A DNA stretch of 64,000 nt. Origin: CAVXYG01 sp963766005 (GTDB lineage Bacteria > Actinomycetota > Actinomycetes > S36-B12 > GCA-2699445). Position 1 is the first letter of the stretch. Every line of letters starts with the position of its first letter. The stretch lies in NCBI GenBank assembly GCA_963766005.1, contig CAVXYG010000005.1, positions 62,001 through 126,000 of the forward strand, written 5' to 3'. The notes below the pieces were generated by a model. That model was not told the origin of the DNA, made no database searches, and worked only from the letters and a program-made list of their open reading frames with translations. Shown one piece after another: positions 17,927-27,159 of this stretch. A program made the translations under genes and the position numbers.

Positions 17927-18071
17927 CTCCTCCACTTGGGGGACCCCCGGAGCGACACACCGTGGATCTGAGCGAATTGCGACGAAGTTGGGAGCCAGAA
18001 CGGCTAGAGATGCGATGCAGATCGGAGGATGCTGAAGGTACTCGGGGGCGAGCGAGAGACGAGGAGTTGCC

Positions 18072-18506
18072 ATGACGATCGGGATTGATCCTGGTGTGGG
18101 CGGTCCGGGGATGTCGGAACTGGTCTCGCGCACCGAATCGCTGCTCGGCAGCCGCCAGCGCATGGCGCAGTGGTGGGTGGAACTCGTTGCCCTCCTCGAC
18201 GCGCTCGGGGCCAGGGTCAGCGCCCTGCACGAGGGCGACGCCAAGCACGACAGCCTCGCGGAGCAGATCCGGTTGGATGCCCCGCACCTGTACGGCGCGC
18301 TCCGTCGGCTGGACGAGGAGTCGGAGGCGCTGCAGGAGGATCTGCTGCGGGTGCGGATACGGGCCGGGGAATCCCTGGGAGACGACGGCCCGCTGGGTGA
18401 GTTGTCTCGCGATATCCGAGGCGTTCTGCGTCGACTGAAGCGGCTGGAGCGCCGGAGCAACACCGTCGTTCTGGATGCCTACGACCGCGACATCGGTGGC
18501 GAGTAA
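18072..18506 (+). CDS. Small helical protein of unknown function
   Basis: 144 aa, ATG behind GAGGAG (18060-18065). The sequence is nearly all helical with heptad-like Leu/Ala spacing (ELVSRTESLLGSRQRM, LYGALRRLDEESEALQEDLL, VLRRLKRLERRSNT), so it is probably a cytoplasmic helical bundle or coiled coil. No known family is recognised. It is 145 bases downstream of the PP2C phosphatase on the same strand but has its own leader. A partner of that signalling protein is conceivable, without direct evidence. Confidence 0.6.
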   Translation: MTIGIDPGVGGPGMSELVSRTESLLGSRQRMAQWWVELVALLDALGARVSALHEGDAKHDSLAEQIRLDAPHLYGALRRLDEESEALQEDLLRVRIRAGESLGDDGPLGELSRDIRGVLRRLKRLERRSNTVVLDAYDRDIGGE

Positions 18507-18514
18507 CCCGTCGG

Positions 18515-18727
18515 TCAGCTGCCGAGACCAGCCTGCGCCGCGTCGGCGCGGCCGCTCTGTGCAGCCAGGTGCAGCAGGTGCTGCTGCCCGCACTGCTGGC
18601 ACCGGGTCACCACGTGCTCGGCCATCGGCCCTCGGGTCGTCGAGTAGTCGCGGAAGCGGTCGACGACGTCCACGGTGCTACCGCACCGGGTACACGCTGC
18701 TGTGACGGGGCTCACGATCTGTGCCAT
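18515..18727 (-). CDS. Small zinc-ribbon protein
   Basis: 70 aa starting at MAQIVSPV. Two CxxC knuckles (CTRCG and CQQCGQQH) separated by ~30 residues form a likely Zn-ribbon. The central segment DRFRDYSTTRGPMAEHVVTRC is hydrophilic. Role unknown; comparable small zinc ribbons bind nucleic acid or ribosomes. A GATAGT box six bases before the ATG suggests leaderless transcription and supports this start over the longer open frame from 18787. Confidence 0.55.
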   Translation of the reverse strand: MAQIVSPVTAACTRCGSTVDVVDRFRDYSTTRGPMAEHVVTRCQQCGQQHLLHLAAQSGRADAAQAGLGS

Positions 18728-18733
18728 ACCACT

Positions 18734-18739
18734 ACTATC
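18734..18739 (-). promoter_or_regulatory. -10 box of the zinc-ribbon gene
   Basis: GATAGT, six bases before the ATG at 18727; a weak TTGCAC lies 17 bases further upstream. Confidence 0.4.
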
Positions 18740-18827
18740 CCGCTGGCTGAGCGAAAGTGCAAGCATTTCGGGACACCACTGTGACATTTCTGCGACACAC
18801 CTCGGTCGCCCCGAGCCGCGGCGCCGA

Positions 18828-19451
18828 TCAGTGGATCACGCGACCGAATCCGGTGAGCTTGTTTCCCCAGTAGCTGTCGTAGACCGAGGCAACCTCGACA
18901 CCCGTCCGCGGGTTCGCGGCGTGGACCATCATGCCGTCGCCCACGTACAGCCCGACATGGTCGGCGCCGTTGCTGAAGAAGAACACCAGATCACCGGGGC
19001 GGGGTTCCCGCTCGCCGGCGTACCACGTGTCGCCGACCGCGTTCCACTGCGCGTGCGTGTTGTGCGGCAGCGAGACGCCGGCCGCGTTCGCGTACACCCA
19101 CATCGTGAAGCCCGAGCAGTCGAAGACATCCGGACCGGAGGCCCCGAGGCGGTAGGCGTCGCCGACCTGAGCGTGGGCCAGGTTCACCACGGCGTCGATC
19201 TGCGACTGCGTGGCTGCGGCCCGCTCGGCCTCCGCGGCTGCTGCCGCGGCGACCCGGGCGGCTTCGACCTCCGCGGCGGCGACGGCGTCGACCACGGTCT
19301 GCTGCGCCGGAGCCAGCATCACGGCGCGCACGTCCGCTTCGGCAGCGCCGGCCGGGATCAGCGCGGCGGCGAGCCCGAGCACGAGTGCTCCGGCAGCGCC
19401 GGCTGCGATCACGCGCTTGGTCGGGCCCTTGTCCGCTGTTGTCGTGGTCAT
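18828..19451 (-). CDS. Secreted NlpC/P60 peptidoglycan endopeptidase
   Basis: 207 aa. The ATG at 19451 has GGAGGTG eight bases upstream, which decides the start. Signal/anchor helix at ~13-38, an Ala/Glu-rich helical linker (45-85), and a C-terminal NlpC/P60 domain with catalytic C112 (FDCSGFTMW), H165 (DHVGLYVG) and H177 (HAANP). It would cut D-Glu-mDAP-type stem-peptide bonds in the cell wall. Overlapping longer frames upstream are shadows. The 5' region was checked for a ydaO/c-di-AMP riboswitch, which often precedes such genes in actinomycetes, but its core was not recognised. Confidence 0.85.
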   Translation of the reverse strand: MTTTTADKGPTKRVIAAGAAGALVLGLAAALIPAGAAEADVRAVMLAPAQQTVVDAVAAAEVEAARVAAAAAAEAERAAATQSQIDAVVNLAHAQVGDAYRLGASGPDVFDCSGFTMWVYANAAGVSLPHNTHAQWNAVGDTWYAGEREPRPGDLVFFFSNGADHVGLYVGDGMMVHAANPRTGVEVASVYDSYWGNKLTGFGRVIH

Positions 19452-19626
19452 CAGGAACACCTCCATGCCTGGCGCTCGGGGGTTGGGCGCCAACACTCTT
19501 GGGATGCCCGTCGTCGGGCACCGCAAACGTCGCGTGGCGCAGGTCACACCCTGCGTGCTCGATCGGAGATCGAGATCGAGTGGGCATGCTGCGGCAAGTC
19601 GTGGAACCCTGGTGCGGGAGGCGCTC

Positions 19627-20400
19627 GTGGATGATCGGTTGTACGCACCGGCCGTGCTGCTGCACGGATTCGGCGACTCCCCCGAATGCTGGTCCCCGCT
19701 CATCGCCGCGATCGATGACGATGTGCAGGTGACGACGCCGGCAGCCCCCGGCCACGCTCGCGAACAACTGCCCGTGGGAACAGCGCTGGAACTGGGGTAC
19801 CTCGCGGCCGTGGCCACCGCCCACGTCGCGGCGGCAGCCCATCGCGCGGGCAGGCCGGTGGTGGTGGGCGGCCATTCGATGGGGGCGGCCACAGCGCTGG
19901 CCGTGGCAGCGGCGAGCCCGGATCTCGTCGCGGGCCTCTACCTGGAGGATCCGCCGTGGTCCTGGCCGCCGAGCGACGAGCCCGATCCCGGCGCAGCGGC
20001 GCAGACCGCCGAGCTCGCCCTGTGGATCGCGGGCCTGCAGGGCTCCACCCACGACGACAGGGTCCAGTGGTGCCTGGACCACAACCCCGGCTGGCCGCGC
20101 GACGAGTACGACATCTGGGCCCGGGCCAAGGCCGAGGTCGATCCGGCCGTCTTCGATCACTCCATCGACGTGGGTCGGTTCGCCTGGCGCACGCTCGCGG
20201 AACTGATCCGCTGCCCGGTCATAGTGCTCGCGGGCGATTGGGATCGGGGATCCACCTGCATGCCGGAGGTCACCGACACCCTGGAGCAGTTGCCCGGCTG
20301 GCAAGTGCGGCGCGTTCGCGGTGCGGGCCACGACGTTCGCCGCGAGGACCGGCCGGCCGCGATCGCCGCGCTCACCGACCTGTTGCGCTCAGCCGCCTGA
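19627..20400 (+). CDS. Alpha/beta hydrolase
   Basis: 257 aa. GTG start at 19627 preceded by GGGAGG (19616-19621). Oxyanion strand LLHGFGDSPECW, nucleophile elbow GGHSMGAA, acid region AGDWDRGST (VIVLAGDWD) and a late His (GAGHDVRRED) form the complete catalytic set of the hydrolase superfamily. No signal peptide, so cytoplasmic. Substrate cannot be inferred. Its 3' end overlaps the 3' end of the convergent MFS gene. Confidence 0.82.
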   Translation: MDDRLYAPAVLLHGFGDSPECWSPLIAAIDDDVQVTTPAAPGHAREQLPVGTALELGYLAAVATAHVAAAAHRAGRPVVVGGHSMGAATALAVAAASPDLVAGLYLEDPPWSWPPSDEPDPGAAAQTAELALWIAGLQGSTHDDRVQWCLDHNPGWPRDEYDIWARAKAEVDPAVFDHSIDVGRFAWRTLAELIRCPVIVLAGDWDRGSTCMPEVTDTLEQLPGWQVRRVRGAGHDVRREDRPAAIAALTDLLRSAA

Positions 20401-21625
20401 CGCGCCAGGCCCCTGCACGGCGACGACGACGGTCGCCGCGATGCCCGTCGCCGCCAGGCCGAACCCGACGGCCAGCGCAGCGGTCAAGCCGATCGCCCCC
20501 GCCAGGATGCCGAGCAGGAACGGCGCCGCCGCCGATCGCGAGGCCGATGGCCAGCGCGGTCAGCGCGACCGCCCGGTCGGTGTTGCCGAGCGCGAGCCCG
20601 ATGGCCGTAGCCTGGGCGAACGGGAACAGCACCGACAGCCCGAGGCCGGTCACGAAGAGGCTCATCACCGCCAGCGCCAGTGTCCCCGACCAGAGCAGTG
20701 CCGCCAGCCCCGCCGAGGCGATGAGGAAGAAGACGACGATCAGGAGTGCCACCGGCAACCGACTGGCCAGTCCTGCCAGGAATGTGCGCCCCAGCGCCAT
20801 CCCGAACGTCATCGCCGCCAGCGCACCGGCCGCCGCAGCCAGATCCGCCCCGGTCCGTTCCCCGATGAGCGACGCTGCCCAGAAGTTCACGGTGAACTCC
20901 AGTGCGACAGCCATGCCCACTGCCAACAGCGCGGGCCAGAAGACGCGCGGCAACGGGTCGGACGCCGTCTGAGGAACGCCCGCGGCGCGCCCGGTCTCCC
21001 CGGCCCTCGACCGAGCCGCGCCCGTCCGCCGATGGAGCGACGATACGGCCGGCCGGCCCGACTGACCGGGCAGGCGGCGGACCGCCACCACAGCGGCCAA
21101 CGGCAGCAGGCCGACGAGCACCGCTGCGCCGCGCCACCCGGTGGGCAGCGTCAGGAAGAACCCCAGCGCCACCGGCGCCGCCACCCCGAGCCACGACGCT
21201 GCTGCGTTGCCCTCGGTGATCGCCCTCGCCCGGTGATCCGGATGGTGGTCGGACAGCATGGCAGTGGCCGTGTTCGCCGCCGTCGCCCCAAGCAGTCCTA
21301 GCCCCGCGACTGCCAGGAGGACGATGGGGTAGGACATCGCGACCGCCAGCAGCACGGCAGCGCCGGTCATGCCGGCCAGCACTCGCAGGAGCGCGCCGGG
21401 CCGTCCCCAACGGAGCACCGCCCGCGGGCCGAGGATCGCCGAGCCCGCCAAACCCACCGCCAGGGCCGTTCCGAGTAGGCCCTGCGCGACATCGCGCAGT
21501 TCCAGCTCGTCACCGATGGCGCTGGCCGCGGGCCCGATGAAGTACAGGAAGAACGCCCAGACGCCGATGAGCGCGTACCCCGTCCAGGTGACCCGATCGC
21601 GTCGGTACGGCGACGGAGCGGGCAC
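20389..21625 (-). pseudogene. MFS carrier with a frameshift before the last helix
   Basis: A ~410-aa, ~12-helix transporter beginning VPAPSPYRRDR at a GTG that has TACGCT six bases upstream. Helices are clear (VWAFFLYFIGPAASA, LLAVAGLGLLGATAAN, VALLIVVFFLIAS). Within the GGC-rich run at about 20521-20533 the frame breaks: the reading continues into Arg-rich sequence. One frame over it continues sensibly as PFLLGILAGAIGLTAALAV and stops at 20389-20391. So either one base is wrong in the sequence or the gene is newly damaged. Substrate unknown. The corrected stop overlaps the convergent hydrolase gene. Confidence 0.65.
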
Positions 21626-21631
21626 CCCTGC

Positions 21632-21637
21632 AGCGTA
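21632..21637 (-). promoter_or_regulatory. -10 box of the MFS gene (leaderless)
   Basis: TACGCT, six bases before the GTG at 21625. Confidence 0.45.
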
Positions 21638-21746
21638 GGGCGCCCACGGCCGCGCATGCCTCAGCGGCGGGGTGCCGCTCGATGCCCTTCGATAACCAAG
21701 CGTGACAATGCACGGGTTTCGGCGTGGCGTGGGCAAGACTGTGGGC

Positions 21747-22346
21747 ATGGACAACCGAGAAGGTGCCCATCCGCTGGCCTCCTGGATCCGGCAGCCCGAG
21801 TCGTCGGCAGCAGCCGTGGCCGTGCTCGGCATCGGCCTGCTCGTGGCGAGCCTCTTCCTGCCCGTCGGGCTGGCGAACCTGGCGTTGTCGGCGCTGGGTG
21901 CCGCCTGCGCCGTGATCGGCGGGGTCACGGTCCTGCTGCACCTGCTGGGGCGACTCCTGGGCCTGCATCGGCGCGCCGATCGCGTCGTGCATGAGGGACG
22001 TTCCGTTGTCGTCTTCCCCGGTGTGCGGCCGCCCGTCATGTACCTGAGGGCCAAGGATCACCCGCCCGTCAGCACGGCACCGGACTCCTCCCCACTCGAC
22101 GCGGCTGCACCGGACCTCGACCTGGCCGATGCCGCACCGGCTTCTGGCAGGTATGCCTCGGCGTCGGCGGGACCTCGCCAAGCGCAGCCCACTGCTGCGG
22201 CCCCGGATCGCGCGGCTTCCCCCTCGCCGAGGGACGAGGCAACCCAGATCGATCTGACGGGACCTGCTACCGCCCCCACTATCCCTACGCCCGCGATCGG
22301 TGGGCCCGCCGGCTCGGGCCGTGCGCGGCGGACACCGGTCGGCTGA
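21747..22346 (+). CDS. Two-helix membrane protein with disordered tail
   Basis: 199 aa from the ATG at MDNREG. Two adjacent membrane helices (residues ~22-70: AVAVLGIGLLVASLFLPV and ALGAACAVIGGVTVLLHLLG), a basic turn (LHRRADRVVHEGR), then a ~110-residue Pro/Ala/Asp-rich tail that looks disordered. No family recognised. It stands alone between the divergent MFS gene and glgP. The start is only moderately supported (an in-frame ATG lies 45 bases upstream). Confidence 0.6.
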   Translation: MDNREGAHPLASWIRQPESSAAAVAVLGIGLLVASLFLPVGLANLALSALGAACAVIGGVTVLLHLLGRLLGLHRRADRVVHEGRSVVVFPGVRPPVMYLRAKDHPPVSTAPDSSPLDAAAPDLDLADAAPASGRYASASAGPRQAQPTAAAPDRAASPSPRDEATQIDLTGPATAPTIPTPAIGGPAGSGRARRTPVG

Positions 22347-22437
22347 ATCCGCTGCGCCTCGATGCGCGCAGCCGTGGCGTGATGGTCTGGGGTCTGGCAG
22401 GCTGACCTCATTCCGTGACCGACCTGGGAGCGCCCCG

Positions 22438-24921
22438 ATGAGCCTCGAGCCGCCGATCACCCGCACCAACCTGCACGACCCGGAGGAGTTCGCCTCGGTC
22501 TTCATGGACGAGCTCCGCTACGGCCAGGGCGTGGCACTCACGCGCGCGAGCATGAACGACAAGTACTTCGCGCTGGCGCACACGGTGCGGCGCGCCCTCA
22601 TGGCCCGCTGGTTGGACACGGTGACGACGCAGCTGGCCGCGGGCAAGAAGGGCGTCGCCTACCTCTCGGCGGAGTATCTCCTGGGCCGGCAGCTCGACAA
22701 CGCCATGCTGGCGGTGAACCTGCGCGATTCCGCGACGGAGGCGCTGCAGAGCCTCGGCCTTGACCTGGATCAGCTCCGCGACCGCGAACTCGAGCCGGGC
22801 CTCGGCAACGGCGGCCTGGGCCGGCTGGCCGCGTGCTTCATCGACTCCCTGGCCACGATGGAGATCCCTGCCATCGGGTACGGCATCCGATACGAGTACG
22901 GCATCTTCCGCCAGGAGTTCGTGGACGGCTGGCAGCGCGAGCAGCCCGATCCCTGGCTGGAATACGGTTCGCCGTGGGAGTTCCCCCACCCGGAGATGGC
23001 CGTGCCGGTCGGGTTCGGCGGCAGCACCGAGCAGTACACCGATGAGCACGGAGTCCTGCGCACCCGATGGCGCCCCGCAACCAAGGTCGTCGGTGTGCCG
23101 TACAACTACATGGTTCCCGGCTATCACACGCGCACGGTCAACACGCTGCGCCTGTGGAGCGCCCAGAGCCCGACGGAGTTCCACCTCGACGTGTTCAACG
23201 CCGGCGATTTCGAGGCCGCGGTCCACGACGCCACTGCGGCCAGCAACATCAGCCGCGTCCTCTATCCGGAAGACTCCACGCCCCAGGGCAAGGAGCTGCG
23301 GCTCAAGCAGCAGTACTTCTTCGTCGCCTGCTCGATCAGGGACTTCATCGACACCATCCTGCCATCCGGCTTCGACCTGCACCGGCTCAGCGAGCGCGTC
23401 ATCTTCCAACTCAACGACACCCACCCGGTGATCGGTGTCCCCGAGCTCATGCGAGTGCTGATGGACGAGCGGGGCTTCAGCTTCGCGGAGGCCTGGTCGG
23501 TCACGCAGGAATGCTTCGCCTACACCTGCCATACGCTCCTCCCGGAGGCCCTCGAGGTCTGGTCGGTGGAGCTCATCCAGCGGCTCCTGCCCCGGCATAT
23601 GGAGATCATCTACCAGATCAACGACCACTTCCTGGGCGAGCTGCGCGCCAGCTACCCGGGCGACGAAATGCGGATCCGCCGCATGTCGATCATCCAGGAG
23701 CACCCGTACCGGGCCGTCCGGATGGCCTACCTGGCGACCGTCGCCGGCAACCGGGTCAACGGCGTCGCCGCCCTGCATAGCGAACTCCTGCGCACCCGCG
23801 TCCTGAACGACTTCGCCGACGTCTATCCGGAGAAGTTCACCAACGTCACCAACGGCATCACGCCGCGGCGCTTCCTGCGGCTGTCCAACCCCGGGCTGTC
23901 CGAGCTCATCAACGACCACATCGGCGACGGCTGGGTGAAGGACCTGGACCAGCTGCAACGCCTGGAGCCGTTGGCCGAAGACCCCGACTTCCGGGCGGCA
24001 TTCCGCGAGGTCAAGGCCGCGAACAAGCAGCGCCTGGCCGAGCACCTCCAGCCGCGGGGCATGGCGCTGGACACCTCGACGATGTTCGACGTCATGGTGA
24101 AACGGCTGCACGAGTACAAGCGCCAGACGCTGAAGGTCCTCCACACCATCGTCCTGCACCAGCGGTTGCAGGACGGGCAGGACATCGTGCCGCGCACGAT
24201 GCTGTTCGGCGCGAAAGCTGCTCCCGGATACCGCATGGCCAAGGACATCATCGGTCTGATCAACCACGTCGGGATGGTGATCAACAACGATCCGGTCTGC
24301 GAGGGGAAGCTGTCGGTCGTCTATCCGCCCAACTACAACGTCACGCTGGCGGAGTTGCTCATCCCGGCGGCCGACCTGTCGGAGCAGATCTCGTTGGCCG
24401 GCAAGGAGGCTTCCGGAACGGGGAACATGAAGTTCGCCCTGAACGGCGCGCTCACCATCGGGACTCTGGACGGCGCGAATGTGGAGATCCGCGATCTGGT
24501 GGGGGAGGAGAACTTCTTCCTCTTCGGCATGACCGTCGACGATGTCCACGAGATCGACGCGGCCGGCTACCAGCCGTGGACGTACTACGAGGGCAGCCCT
24601 GTGCTGCGCCGGGCGATGGACGCCATCTCCGAGGGTGTGTACTCGCGAGGAGACCGGTCCGCCTTCGCCGGCGTGGTGGAGAATCTGGTCCACCAGGATC
24701 GGTTCATGGCGCTCGCCGATTTCGACGCCTACATCGCGGCGCAGGGCGAGGTCGATCAGGCGTATCTGGATCAGGACGCCTGGAGCCGGATGGCGATCCT
24801 CAACACCGCGCGGGTCGGGTTCTTCTCCTCCGACAGGTCGATGCGCGACTACCTGGACCGCATCTGGCACTGCGAATCGGTCCACGTTCCGACACGGTTC
24901 GACCCGAAGCCGCAAGGCTGA
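22438..24921 (+). CDS. glgP: Glycogen/maltodextrin phosphorylase
   Basis: 827 aa, standard for GT35 phosphorylases. It releases glucose-1-phosphate from alpha-1,4-glucan. Motifs along the chain: LSAEYLLGRQL, LGNGGLGRLAACF, the central NDTHPVIGVPELMR, NGITPRRFL, RLHEYKRQTL and the PLP site EASGTGNMKFALNG with the Lys in GNMK. GGGAG lies before the ATG. It stands alone, with no other glycogen genes in the window. Its product glucose-1-phosphate could also feed rmlA. Confidence 0.95.
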   Translation: MSLEPPITRTNLHDPEEFASVFMDELRYGQGVALTRASMNDKYFALAHTVRRALMARWLDTVTTQLAAGKKGVAYLSAEYLLGRQLDNAMLAVNLRDSATEALQSLGLDLDQLRDRELEPGLGNGGLGRLAACFIDSLATMEIPAIGYGIRYEYGIFRQEFVDGWQREQPDPWLEYGSPWEFPHPEMAVPVGFGGSTEQYTDEHGVLRTRWRPATKVVGVPYNYMVPGYHTRTVNTLRLWSAQSPTEFHLDVFNAGDFEAAVHDATAASNISRVLYPEDSTPQGKELRLKQQYFFVACSIRDFIDTILPSGFDLHRLSERVIFQLNDTHPVIGVPELMRVLMDERGFSFAEAWSVTQECFAYTCHTLLPEALEVWSVELIQRLLPRHMEIIYQINDHFLGELRASYPGDEMRIRRMSIIQEHPYRAVRMAYLATVAGNRVNGVAALHSELLRTRVLNDFADVYPEKFTNVTNGITPRRFLRLSNPGLSELINDHIGDGWVKDLDQLQRLEPLAEDPDFRAAFREVKAANKQRLAEHLQPRGMALDTSTMFDVMVKRLHEYKRQTLKVLHTIVLHQRLQDGQDIVPRTMLFGAKAAPGYRMAKDIIGLINHVGMVINNDPVCEGKLSVVYPPNYNVTLAELLIPAADLSEQISLAGKEASGTGNMKFALNGALTIGTLDGANVEIRDLVGEENFFLFGMTVDDVHEIDAAGYQPWTYYEGSPVLRRAMDAISEGVYSRGDRSAFAGVVENLVHQDRFMALADFDAYIAAQGEVDQAYLDQDAWSRMAILNTARVGFFSSDRSMRDYLDRIWHCESVHVPTRFDPKPQG

Positions 24922-25174
24922 GCAGGTTGGACTGACTGGCACGCGGGCTGGTCGTCAGGCCCCCGAATGCGGTTGGCGGCCTCATGAGCGCAGAGAGCCG
25001 GCCATGGCGCAGCACCAGTGCGGCTGGCCAGCACGGATGCGCGGGCCAGCGCGAGAGCGCCCGGCCGCTGCGACCGGACAGACCACGGCGGACGGCCGCG
25101 ACAGACCCCGCAGGGGCCAGTGACGCAACCCGGCCCGGACACTGCGCACTCTTCGGGGCGCCCGCACTTGTGCC
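24922..25174. other. Short spacer between glgP and the AidB-like gene
   Basis: About 250 bases in which no gene, RNA or convincing hairpin was found. Confidence 0.35.
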
Positions 25175-25180
25175 TATGCT
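25175..25180 (+). promoter_or_regulatory. -10 box of the AidB-like gene (leaderless)
   Basis: TATGCT, six bases before the ATG at 25187. Confidence 0.5.
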
Positions 25181-25186
25181 GACGGC

Positions 25187-26876
25187 ATGACGAACGCCAG
25201 CGACACCGGCCGGGCCGCGCTCGCAGATTGGGTCGCCGCGCAGCCGACGGACTGGTACGCCGACGACGAGGACTTCCTCGCCTTGGCCCAGCACCATGGG
25301 CTCGCCGACCGTGCAGCCGCCCTGGGCGCCGCCGGGCGGGCCGCCGCGGGACCACTCGACCGCGCTGCCCGCGACAACGACCTCCCCCGCAACCACCCGG
25401 TACTCGACGACTGGGACGGCATCGGCCGCTACACAGCAGCGGTCTGCCCATCACCCCAGCCACCGCGACGCTGGCCGAGCGATCTACGGCACCGGCGTCA
25501 TGACCGCGTTCGGCGAGACCGGGGCCACGGGAGTACCGTTCGCCCGACCGGAGACCCCGGCGCCGCACCGCTTCATCCTGTCCCTGTTCTACTTGACCGC
25601 GCAGGCGGGCGAGGCAGGGCACAACTGCCCGCTGGCCTGCGATGCCGGCGCCATCCGGACACTGCAGTACCTCGGCACGCCAGAGCAGCAGGCGGCCTTC
25701 CTCCCCGGGCTGCTCGAGGCGGACTACGACGAGAATCTGACCGCCTCGCAGTTCCTCACCGAAGTCCAGGGCGGCTCCGACGTCGGCGCCAACGCCGTCA
25801 CCGCCCGACCGGTGGGCGAGCACGACGCCGGACCGGGCAGCCCCTGGAGCATCAGCGGGGAGAAGTGGTTCTGCTCCAACGCCGACGCGGATCTGTTCCT
25901 CGTGACGGCCCGGGTCGCCAACCCGACGACCGGTACCCGTGGCTTGGGGCTGTTCCTCATCCCCCGCACCCTGTCCGACGGCAGCCTCAACGGCTTTCGC
26001 ATCCGACGGCTGAAGCAGAAGCTGGGCACCCGGTCGATGGCCAGCGCCGAGATCGACTTCACCGAGGCCAGCGCCACAGCGTTGGGACCGGTGCACGAGG
26101 GATTCAAGAACACGATGAACCTCGTCATCACCACGTCGCGACTCTTCAACGCCGCCGGCTGTGCAGCGCATGCGCGCCGCAGCTGGGTCGTGGCCAGCAC
26201 GTATGCGGCGCATCGCCGAGCCTTCGGGCACCCGATCGCGGACTACCCGCTGGTGGCTGAGACGCTGGCCTGGATTCGGGCAGACGCCACGGCGAGCCTC
26301 GCCGCGACCCTGCTGCTGGCCGGACTCGCCGAACAAATCGACGCCGGCACCGCGACCGATCAGGAGCAGGCCTTCTTCCGGATCGCGGTCAACCTCACCA
26401 AGCTGCAGACTTCGCTGCTCAGCCACGACGCGGTCAACCGCGGCATCGAGGTGCTCGGCGGGAACGGCGCGATCGAGAGCTTCAGCGTGCTGCCGCGACT
26501 GCTGCGCGACAACGTCGTCTACGAGAACTGGGAGGGCAGCCACAACGTCCTGCGGGCCCAGATCCTGCGCGACTGCGGCCGCTTCGGGATCCACCAGGGG
26601 TTCTTCGCCGAGCTGCGACAGCGCCTCGATCCGCAACTCCATGAACAACTCGATGCCGATGGGGCGGAGTTGACCGCGCTGCTGGCCGAATCCGAAGTGG
26701 TGCGCGACCTGCGCTTCCGGATCCTCGGTACCCGGCTCGCGGTCTGGGTGATGCTCGCCGCAATGCAGCCGGTCGCTGCGTTGGACCCTGCCCGGCAGCT
26801 CACCGAGCGGCATCTGCGCCCGCTGCCGATCGACGACGAGTACGTGCAGTTGATCAAGGCTCTGCAGCGACGCTGA
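25187..26876 (+). pseudogene. AidB-like acyl-CoA dehydrogenase, frameshifted
   Basis: Conceptual ~560 aa. Reads MTNASDTGRAALADWV to DDWDGIGRYTAAV in the first frame, then HHPSHRDAGRAIYGTGVM onward in the second; the break is at about 25440-25450, where one surplus C in TGCCCATCAC explains it. Family marks: FLTEVQGGSDVGAN (FAD contact), ISGEKWFCSNADAD, RLKQKLGTRSMASAEI, YENWEGSHNVLRAQ (the AidB-type WEG replacing the usual catalytic Glu loop). AidB relatives protect DNA under alkylation or oxidise isovaleryl-type acyl-CoAs; the role here is open. The rest of the frame is undamaged, so a sequencing error is quite possible. Confidence 0.75.
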
Positions 26877-27017
26877 CCCGACCGCGGTTGGTGCCGCGAG
26901 GCTTTGTGCTTCTGCTTCAGCGTTGTAATATAGAGCGACGGCCTGATCGCGACCCCCCGTGGCGAGCAGGTCGGCCGGGCTCAGGAGCGCAGACCTGCAC
27001 GGCCCGGCAATCGAAAG

Positions 27018-27053
27018 GTGGCCGATCGTTTCTCCCCCGTAACGGTCGGCCAC
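27018..27053 (+). terminator. Hairpin downstream of the AidB-like gene
   Basis: GTGGCCGATCGTT (27018-27030) pairs with AACGGTCGGCCAC (27041-27053) with one wobble around a 10-base C-rich loop. Confidence 0.5.
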
Positions 27054-27105
27054 TCTCGGCCTCCCCGCCTGACCGGCACTGCCGCGGCGTCGGGAGGCCC
27101 CACCG

Positions 27106-27144
27106 CGAAGCCCCCGGATGCAGACGCTGCACCCGGGGGCTTCG
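27106..27144 (-). terminator. Strong hairpin terminator downstream of fadB
   Basis: CGAAGCCCCCGG (27106-27117) pairs perfectly with CCGGGGGCTTCG (27133-27144). It lies 16 bases past the fadB stop and is followed on that strand by purine/C-rich sequence without a T-run. Confidence 0.7.
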
Positions 27145-27159
27145 TGCTTGCCACGGCAA

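Noticed and set aside
19452..19626. Possible ydaO-type (c-di-AMP) riboswitch before the NlpC/P60 gene
   Set aside because: Such elements often precede these genes in actinomycetes, but the conserved core segments were not found; only a short palindrome around an ATCGAGATCGA-type repeat is present.
25228..25503. Third-frame coding near the AidB-like break
   Set aside because: A short plus-strand frame reads GLPITPATATLAERSTAPAS around the break, but a single one-base shift between two other frames already joins the family sequence on both sides.
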